NCBI GenBank assembly: GCA_963969495.1
Contig: OZ018317.1
Location: forward strand, 226,964,099-227,028,098
Reading direction: 5' to 3'
DNA: 64,000 nt
Source of the DNA: Ceratothoa steindachneri
Taxonomy: Eukaryota; Arthropoda; Malacostraca; Isopoda; Cymothoidae
This document shows positions 56,649 through 64,000 of this stretch, piece by piece; within the stretch, counting starts at the first letter, position 1; each line of letters opens with the position of its first letter. The notes under the pieces were generated by a model that saw only the letters and a program-made list of their open reading frames with translations, was not told where the DNA came from and ran no database searches. Made by a program: the position numbers and the translations under genes.

Positions 56649-58129
56649 AAATTTGGTTAACGTTTTCTCTACACAAAACAATAATATAAGAAATAGGCTT
56701 ACGGACTCATGTGGAGTTTAAAGGGCCTTAGAAATGTTATTGACTCACGACGCGTGCCGTGTGTCCAGTTGTAGATGGGCCAAATTCCACGGTCGTTTTG
56801 GCGAGGGTAGCAGCTGGGGGTCCACACGTTCTTCCGGGGGGGGGGTTCTTCAAGGACGAGAACCAATAAGGTGCTATATGCAACACCCAGGCAGTCGTGG
56901 TCTCTCTGGCGAGAGTGAGTCGAACTTGTTTCTTAAATCAAGTTAACTTGGAGTGCGGTGTGATCACCGAGTAACGAGCTCGAGGAGGAGCTCTTCTCCT
57001 TCGTTACTTATTTCCTTATGGACGAGGACTGAACTCAGGGAGGGTCTTCTTCAAGGGCGAGGATAACGGAGATGAGTTTCTCTGGCGAGAATAAGTTACT
57101 TAAAGTTTGGTGTGACCACCGAATAACGGGCTCGAGGGGGAGCCTTTTCCTTCTTCTTTTCTTAATTCCTTAAGGACGAGGAATACCCCTGGTGTTTAAG
57201 GTGCACCAGGATATGAGGAGTCTCTCTGGCGAGAGTAAGTTAAACTTAAGAAAGTTAACTTATCGTTTGGTTTGATAACCAGGGACTTAGCTCAAGGATG
57301 AGCTTCTTCTTAGCCCCTTAAGGTAGGTAGCCCTGCCTCTCTTGCAGGGTACTTCTTGGTCTGGCGAGCCAAGTAAACTACCTCTTTAGTCTCGGTAGCT
57401 CGGTTTCGGATCCGAGGACTTCGTCACCTAGAGACTGACGTATACTACCTCCTTCTTCTTTTCTTAATTCCTTAAGGACGAGGAATACCCCTGGTGTTTA
57501 AGGTGCACCAGGATATGAGGAGTCTCTCTGGCGAGAGTAAGTTGAACTTACCAAAGTTAACTTATCGTTTGGTTTGATAACCAGGGACTTAGCTCGAGGA
57601 TGAGCTTCTTCTTAGCCCCTTAAGGTCTGTAGCCCTGCCTCTCTTGTAGGGTACTTCTTGGTCTGGCTAGCCAAGTAAACTACCTCTCCAGTCTCGGTAG
57701 TTCGGTTTGATCCGAAGACTTCGTCACCTAGAGACTGACGTATACTACCCCGATTTTCCTCAGAGTTTCTCATTTATACCTCACACCCCCACTGGGGAAG
57801 TGGTAAGGGGGGGGTGGAGGGGCTTGAGGACGGCCCCAGGAGAGTTCTTTTTCCAAACGGTCTTTCCCCCGAAGTCAAACATCGGCTCCTCGTTAGCCAT
57901 CGAGATTGGGAGAAACCCGTCTCCAATTTCTTGTTCGACGTGAAACTGGATCTCACTCTCCTGGGGGAGATCTTACATTTTGACCTTTAAGGGTATTTCA
58001 TGGCACCGAGTTGTGCCACACTGCGGTTACGCTTTTGACTCGCTGATGCCTGGGGCGGATGTCCTTGCGGTAACCGCCTTGGGACTGCCTCACGAGTGAA
58101 CGGGGGGAGGGGGGGACCATTCTTTTACA
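56649..58129 (-). repeat. LTR-like block 4, outer 5' end of the element
   Basis: Same structure as blocks 2-3 up to about 57765, then more diverged: TTTCTCATTTATACCTCACA, a longer G-rich stretch, and a terminus TTTTACA where the others have TTCTACA. It is followed by the AATCC duplication. Divergence of this end suggests it is older than, or not homogenised with, the inner blocks. Confidence 0.75.
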
Positions 58130-59342
58130 AATCCCAAATTCATAATCTTATTCATGCTCCCTTAGATCACAGAGGCTTTGTGATTCAGAATATCTCGAGC
58201 GATGTCTTGCAAATAACCAATATATTTTTTTAGTATTGCCTTATTCATAATTCCTTTGATGGAAGCTTTTCTATGTGTAAGAGAAAATTAATAAGAATAA
58301 AAGTGAAAGATTGCTAAATCACATACCCAAATAGTAAAACAACCAGTTCTACAACCAGTCTCAACGAAAAAGGTTTCCATCAATAAATAGCCGGGAAATA
58401 AACAACTAAATAGGTTACTTAAAGTAACATTCAGTCAAAGTAGCAAATCTTATGCTAGTCAAACTTTCGTAACTTTGAAAAATCAGAAATTAGCAGCTAA
58501 TAAAGGCGTGCATTGTTCTCAATCGTATACAATTACTGGTTGTTTATACAGCTGAGAAAGGAAATGTTAAGCTCCCAACGGCTTCTGTAAAATAAATTTG
58601 AGTTTTTAATGTTTTCCTAACCATATTAAGTATTTCGTGACAGGAATTACGCTAATTCTAGTATGGTAGTGAGATCTTAATTAGATCAGACTCTTTGAAA
58701 CTGAATATAGTCTTGAGGAAAAATGAAAAATATAACAAGAAAATATAGGTATTAGAAGTTTAAGCAAATGAAGTTCAACCTTAAATGTGTGGTTTCCTGA
58801 CTTCAAGAGGAGTTCAAAATAGAAATACTAAATATTAATTAATTTTAACCACTCATCCTGACAAGTGTAATACTTCCGCTAGTACTCAAATATCCGTCTC
58901 TTTAATATTTTTTGATAAATGTTGGGTAGAAGAGTTCACACTCATAGCCGCATATTATCATATCGTTTCCTATATATTTATTACAAGTGCTGAGTCTACC
59001 TTACTTGTCTAGTTCCTATAATTATGCGCAGGGAGCAAAAGGTAGATAATAATCTTATTAATATTCAAGATCCAACCCTATTTTTCTTTGTAAGATATAC
59101 GTATTCACCGTCTCATAGCTCTTTCGAATTAAATATTAACTAGATATTTTTCTTTGTCTCTGGACTTTATTCTCCGAATCATTTTCACTCCATTATATAT
59201 TTAACTAAGACGGGAAATTACAAGAGAATTCTCTTGTCTAAGAAATAATCCTTTTCAAACCATTCAAATGATTAAAGGTATTTTATTTTTATTACCCTAA
59301 AATATACTCTAACTTGTAATGTTATATTAAAACTGAATTCAT
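58130..59342. other. Right part of the insertion-site repeat, then unassigned
   Basis: 58130-58205 continues the direct repeat interrupted at 46146. The remainder is AT-rich without recognisable features. Confidence 0.55.
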
Positions 59343-59470
59343 CTGTTTCTTCTTTACATGTGCAGTATACAACTCTGGATGATAAAAAAATCGAGAACGT
59401 CATTTTCTGTTTCTTCTTTACATGTGCAGTATACATTTCTGTATGATAACAAAATCAAGAACGTCATTTT
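59343..59470. repeat. Two tandem 64-bp units
   Basis: Units 59343-59406 and 59407-59470 share CTGTTTCTTCTTTACATGTG and GAACGTCATTTT with a handful of substitutions. Confidence 0.85.
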
Positions 59471-61440
59471 TATTCACATACTAAAGTCTTACATTGCAAC
59501 ATATGTTAAAATCAGCTTAATTAAAACACCAATACGCTAAAGATCACCTACGGGAAAAATATAAGCACAGTGCACTGCAATTTGTCTCTAATTCAAAGAA
59601 AAAAGTTTTGTAATCAAATTTTTTTTTTAACTTCTTGGTTAATTTGGTAAGCTTGATTAAGTTTCTTATTATCTTGGCAATATTTTTAACGCTAATGTGA
59701 ACAAGTATTGATAGTATACATAAAGATAAATGCCAGAAATAAACAACACAAATTCGTGGTAAAGATTATGTACCTCTCCAATGTTTTGCCATTTTAATGA
59801 TCAATATTCTCTGTTGTTCTTTATAATCCGAATATTTCAATGCAACACCCCTCAAGTGAGCTTAAGTTTGAAATTTTGAGCAAGAATAATGTCAAAATGT
59901 TGGATCCCGGAAACTTTAGCTGCATCCCAGGCAAGTTTGTTAAAGTCATTCCTTTTATCTTTAAACTTATCATTACCATTTAAAATTCTCTCTTTTCATC
60001 TTCCTTCCTCTCGCCTCCGTCACCCAGCAGGGTATGCTCCTTGTAGATTGTTAAACTTAGCAGCAAGGAGTAGGTTCACGCTCTTCCAGTCACACAGGTA
60101 TCAAACTTGTTTGAGTCTACCTGGGATAAATTACTTCTAGACATTTCCATTTTATCTTTTTATTTCTTTACAAACTTCTTTTCATCATTTTGTTTTGTTC
60201 GACGGCTGATTTCCTTGCCTATTCGCCATCCAGCTTTCTTCCATTCACCCCTGGTCTGGGCGTCCGAGAGGAGTTGTCAGTTTTACCTTTTCTTCTTCGT
60301 GGTGGCTATAATCTACCCTTATGGGATTCATAAACTTCCTTTTTCAAGAATATAGAATTTATAGGAATTTAGAGGATATTATTTAATTCTAATAATAAGG
60401 CCGTATTTAAGGTATTGCTTCTACTATTCCCTTATATTAACTTTTTCATTATTACATTTATTCTTTTAGTAAGAAAATATTCAAAAGTAGTATGAGTCGA
60501 ATAAAAGGAATAACCTACCGGTACTAAAGTGCCACCTGTGGGAGGAGCCAGTTGAATACCCAACTCTTCTGAATCTTTTCTCTTGCAACAATCAAGCCAA
60601 GTTTTCTTGCCACGTTTTCATCTTGCTGCAATAATATTTGCTTTATAAGGAATCCATATTAATCTGCCTTTTCATACATTAATATTAAAGGTGTTGTAAT
60701 GATAAATTGAATTTTTTCTCTCTCTCTTCCAGGTGCAATTTTTATTACACTAGGTGCTTTTTTCCATTTACCTTAATTTTGTAGCGAAAGTTGTCAAGTG
60801 CCATCAAATTATGAAATCCAGCACTCACTGGAACCTTCCCAACATGATAGAAGCTGGAATAAGTTATTTTAAAATTTATGGGGTTATTAAAGGTGAAGGG
60901 TAATTGGGTCACCACTTAAGCGGGATCACTTGGTAACTGTTTATAAGAGGAAGAATTAAGTATCTGACTCTAAAGATGAATTCTTCACAGTGTTCTTATT
61001 TTGGCTCAGCTTACCGAATGTTTAAGGTAATCGAGGTAAAAAAGGACGATGCAAAATATATACTTTATTCAAATATTGGTCTATACCGGGGCAAGCGGTA
61101 CGTCACGAAGTTACTTTAAATGGGAACTAGCAATTTAAATATATATAGGGTCACCCCCCGAAAACGGGCCCCAAATTTCAATAGGCCTCATTTCTTAATT
61201 TTCTGCAAGGATCGAATGAAACTTTGGTGATAACTAGTTTATTGTGTTTAAAAAACATCATATCAAAACATGAGAGTCTTTGGACTTTTCTTCTTTTTCT
61301 AGACCACGTGTTCGAGATGACTCCATTTAGCTCTGTGCATTTCTTGAGGCGCAGCATTTTTTTTTTTAAGGGGCTATCTGGCGACTGCCCACTTAGGCAT
61401 AAGTCGCCGTAAACAAACAGCTTAGTTCTAGGCTACTTTA
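59471..61440. other. Unassigned AT-rich sequence
   Basis: Several short frames (for example 59889-60140) but no recognised similarity or repeat. Confidence 0.45.
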
Positions 61441-61523
61441 AAAAAATTGAACAAGAAACAACAATAAAGCGGAAATAACAATAACAATAACAAAACAATA
61501 ACAAAAACAACAACTAAACCTAG
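61441..61523 (-). repeat. 3' tail of the LINE
   Basis: A run of AACAAT/AACAAA units on the plus strand, i.e. a (TTGTTA)-type tail in LINE orientation, immediately after the RNase H stop. Confidence 0.6.
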
Positions 61524-62456
61524 TTATATGAAAGTGAGAAGGCCGGCCTCCCCCAAATAGTCAACAAGTCTACCGGTCAATGTGCACGCACTCATCCCGA
61601 GTACAAAGGACAAACGGTAGCGACCCCGCCCATCCCGGTACCGGGACAGGTAACGTGCGCGAAGATCACCCAGACTGGGACATTCGACAAGAATGTGCCG
61701 AACAGTCTGGGGGACGACGCAGTCGTCGCGATAGGGCGCAGGCGAGCGCTCCATCAAATAGCGAAGCGTCACAGAAGGGGGCCTGATTCGGAGACGACAG
61801 AAAGCGACCTGAAGCCGTCGCGGCATTGGAGGATAGGTCCATGGGAACAGTCGCCGCGCAATGGCACGCAACTTTAAGTTCCCAATGATCGTCTCCCATC
61901 TTCTTTGCCAAACAGTCCTAAGAGCTGCTCGTATTCCTGCCATGTAGTCGGTGTGAAGAAGAGCGAAACGTTGGTCCGGTCGCAGAGTCCTCGCGGACTC
62001 TTTGGCGCCTTCATCGGCACGCTCATTCCCCGCAATTCCCACATGTCTAGGAACCCAGCAGAAAATAATCTTGACATCTGCCCGGCTTGCCATAACCGTG
62101 GCGTCACGGATATTGCGAATCAGGGGACGCGGAGATTCCAATACCCCAAGAGCACTCAGGGCGCTTTGTGAATCGCTATATATCATAATCCAATCTCTGA
62201 ACCAGGCACGTCGCGTAATCTCCCGTACCAAGTGGTGTATTACCACCAGCTCAGCCGTGAAGACAGACGCAGCTCCTGGTAGAGCCCCGCTGACTTCAAA
62301 CAGAGGGGATACGGCGTGAAAGCCGACCCCCTCTTGGGACTTGGAGCCATCAGTATACGCTAGCACGGTTCCAGCGTGACACGATGTGTGCTCCAAAAGG
62401 TCGAACGCAATACTCCCGGTGCCGTAACAGCTTTGGGAGCAGAGGCGTGGCGACAA
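61524..62456 (-). pseudogene. LINE RNase H domain, intact frame (I/Jockey-type)
   Basis: An open frame of ~310 codons, the 3' part of the LINE polyprotein. VLAYTDGSKSQEG (first Asp), AASVFTAELVVIHHLV (Glu), IMIYSDSQSALSAL (Asp) and FCWVPRHVGIAGNERADEGA (His and last Asp) give the full RNase HI catalytic set. A C-terminal part with LVECPSLGDLRARYLSRY follows; the CCHC-like His-Cys pair is visible as HILVEC. RNase H excludes most Jockey-clade elements and points to I-, R1- or LOA-like groups. Upstream RT frames are broken, so the element as a whole is inactive. Confidence 0.8.
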
Positions 62457-62529
62457 ATAGCCAAATGTGGTACCCTCCAGAGTGGCGTCCTGGGCAGAAC
62501 CAGGGGCGCCACCGGCTCGAGAGCTATAT

Positions 62530-64000
62530 CTACCTCTCGAAGGAGTTTCCTGGCCCTAAACCCAAAGGGCTTAGGGTATAACTGGCGTCACTCGGCGGCA
62601 TAGGCACCTTCGAGATCAGCTGCGGATGCAGTGAGAGCTTTTGGAGACTGAGGGAGGCGCCAGGCTGGCGCGTAGCGCAAGTCATGCACTGCACGCTGCG
62701 CAGAGCGAGTGGCATCTCCCCAGCATCGACCAGCAGGCTCTCAATGGGGCAAGTGCGAAAGGCACTGGTCGCAAGGCAAAGTCCGGTGTGGTGGATCGAA
62801 TCCACCTTCCGCAATAAACGCTTGGCTGCGGATGCATAAAACTTGCATCCGTAGTCGAGCTTCGAACGAACAAAGGATCGATAAAAAAGTAGGGCAGTAG
62901 CCCAATAAGTGCCCCAAGCGCTGAACGTCACAGAACGGAGAATGTCCATGGCGCGGGTACAAGAGACCCTAAGGCTGCGAATATGAGCCTTCTAGGTGAG
63001 GCCTTGGTCAAATACAAGACCAAGGAAACGGTGCGATTCAACCACTTCCAGGCGCACCCAATCAAAAAACAAATCTGGATCGGGATGAAGCCGTGGATGG
63101 CGGCAGAAGTGCACCACCTTAGTCTTGGCCAAAGAAAACCGAAACCTGTGCGCTTTGGCATAGCGAGAGACGCGGTTCAATGCCTGTTGGATTCGACGCT
63201 CCAGAGTTGGCATCTGGGCCGCGCCAAAAGAGATCGAAAGGTCGTCCACGTAGAGCTTAGCGAGAACATTTTTGGAAGCATCGAGGTGATGCTGTTGATG
63301 CTCAGGGCAAAGAGTGTAACACTGAGGACACTTTCCTGCGGAACACCCTCTTCCTGCTCCTTTGTGCCGGAGAGGGCTCCCCCTCACCCGTACGCATCAT
63401 CGACGATCTCGCAAAAATTCAGATATAAAGACTGGGAGGCGTCCTCTCGCCCCCATCGTGTGGAGAGTCTCCATGTTACCGTATCGCTATGCGGTATCAT
63501 AGGCCTTTTCCAGATCGAAAAACACCGTGGCGTAGTGCTGTCTACGAAGGAAAGCCTCGCAGACGGCATTTTCCAGTCGGAGCAGAGCATCCGACGTGGA
63601 GTGGAACTTGCGGAAGCTGCACTGTGCAAAAGACAGATGGCCTTCGCTGTCCAGAAAAAAGGCTAATCTAACAGTTACTAATTTCTCCATCAACTTGCAC
63701 ACGCAAGAGGTTAGAGAGATTGGGCGGAAACCGTTCGGAGTAGAGTGATCTCTCCCAGGTTTGCAATAGGCAAGCACAGTAGCAATTCGCAAGGAGTCTG
63801 AGAGAAGACCCTCCACCCAGATCCTGTTGAACAAATCTAAGAGAAAGGCCATGCCTCGCTCACCCAGGTGTCGAAGCATGGCGTACGGGACATCGTCCAG
63901 ACCATGGGTGGTGTCCGCGCACGAAGCGAAAGCGGAGCGCAACTCACTGACACTTAACTTGTCGTTGAAGGGTTCTCCGCCTCTGGAGGTAAAGTCCAGT
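62530..64000 (-). pseudogene. LINE reverse transcriptase, frameshifted, 5' part beyond the window
   Basis: The frame is open at the window edge (LDFTSRGGEPFNDKL). Then GLDDVPYAMLRHL, RPISLTSCVCKLMEKLVTVR, FAQCSFRKFHSTSDALLRLE and VFFDLEKAYDT (motif A). An in-frame TAG where Trp is expected is near 63503. GNMETLHTMGARGRLPVFIS follows. After a shift: EGVPQESVLSVTLFALSINS (GVPQG has become GVPQE), then another frame with NVLAKLYVDDLSISFG (YVDD intact), HRFRFSLAKTKVVHF and RLEVVESHRFLGLVFD. 62949-62530 carries the thumb (RSVTFSAWGTYWATALLFYR, RSKLDYGCKFYASAA). At least three frameshifts. Confidence 0.85.

Larger units (their letters stand above)
46147..58129 (-). mobile_element. Ty3/Gypsy LTR retrotransposon amplified as a three-unit array
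   Basis: Element orientation is minus. The outer ends are TG (46147, TGTCGTAG) and CA (58129, TTTTACA), flanked by AATCC on both sides (46142-46146 and 58130-58134), a 5-bp target duplication in a pre-insertion site known from the repeat at 45552-45735. Inside, LTR-type blocks alternate with three ~2-kb internal regions at a period of 3,494-3,496 bp. Units are almost identical. Each internal region has a gag-like frame and an RNase H remnant, but no protease, RT palm or integrase. Confidence 0.85.

Overview
This is a eukaryotic nuclear window: strongly AT-rich, rich in (TA)n microsatellites, with no operons and no ribosome binding sites. Almost every recognisable coding stretch belongs to a broken transposable element. 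The mix is typical of an arthropod with a large repeat-rich genome, perhaps a crustacean or a chelicerate: many Penelope-like elements (PLEs), LINEs of CR1-, RTE- and I/Jockey-like type, hAT, mariner and piggyBac-like relics, and a Ty3/Gypsy LTR element. The lineage guess is inference from protein family recall. I found no host gene I could name and no rRNA, tRNA or CRISPR.

Layout. 1-3.2 kb: empty sequence, a hAT-like terminus and a LINE reverse transcriptase relic. 4.1-5.0 kb: a non-autonomous element with ~160-bp inverted repeats. 5.09-6.84 kb: a heat-shock-type promoter (perfect four-unit HSE, TATA box, initiator) just ahead of a splice acceptor and a decayed multi-copy protein gene. 8.8-9.1, 40.1-40.3 and 41.1-41.6 kb: one dispersed repeat family built from ~120-bp subunits. 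11.1-16.0 kb: three PLEs, two of them bounded by inverted repeats. 17.4-20.0 kb: an RTE-like endonuclease relic and a hAT transposase relic. 20.0-21.0 and 23.2-24.2 kb: a duplicated block holding a PLE with a mariner inserted in it; the second copy keeps the whole 1,251-bp mariner with its TA duplication. 25.7-27.0 kb: a CR1-like relic. 27.4-31.3 kb: more PLEs, including a 1.17-kb palindrome with two divergent copies of an intact GIY-YIG domain and a 141-bp dwarf palindrome. 31.3-42.7 kb: mostly featureless AT-rich DNA. 42.7-44.5 kb: coding-like stretches I cannot assign. 45.5-58.2 kb: a Ty3/Gypsy element amplified into three ~3.49-kb units, inserted as one block with a 5-bp target duplication. 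61.4-64 kb: a LINE with RNase H on the minus strand, running off the window end.

The most coherent system is the PLE set. At least six copies carry, 30-60 bases before their (TA)n boundary, a short hairpin followed by CGAAA-like sequence that resembles a degenerate hammerhead ribozyme. Several of these elements keep only the GIY-YIG endonuclease, or nothing, between inverted terminal arms, which suggests non-autonomous palindromic PLE derivatives. The second notable unit is the heat-shock promoter joined to a transposon-like gene relic. The third is the Gypsy array, whose units share an internal deletion and a chimeric LTR.
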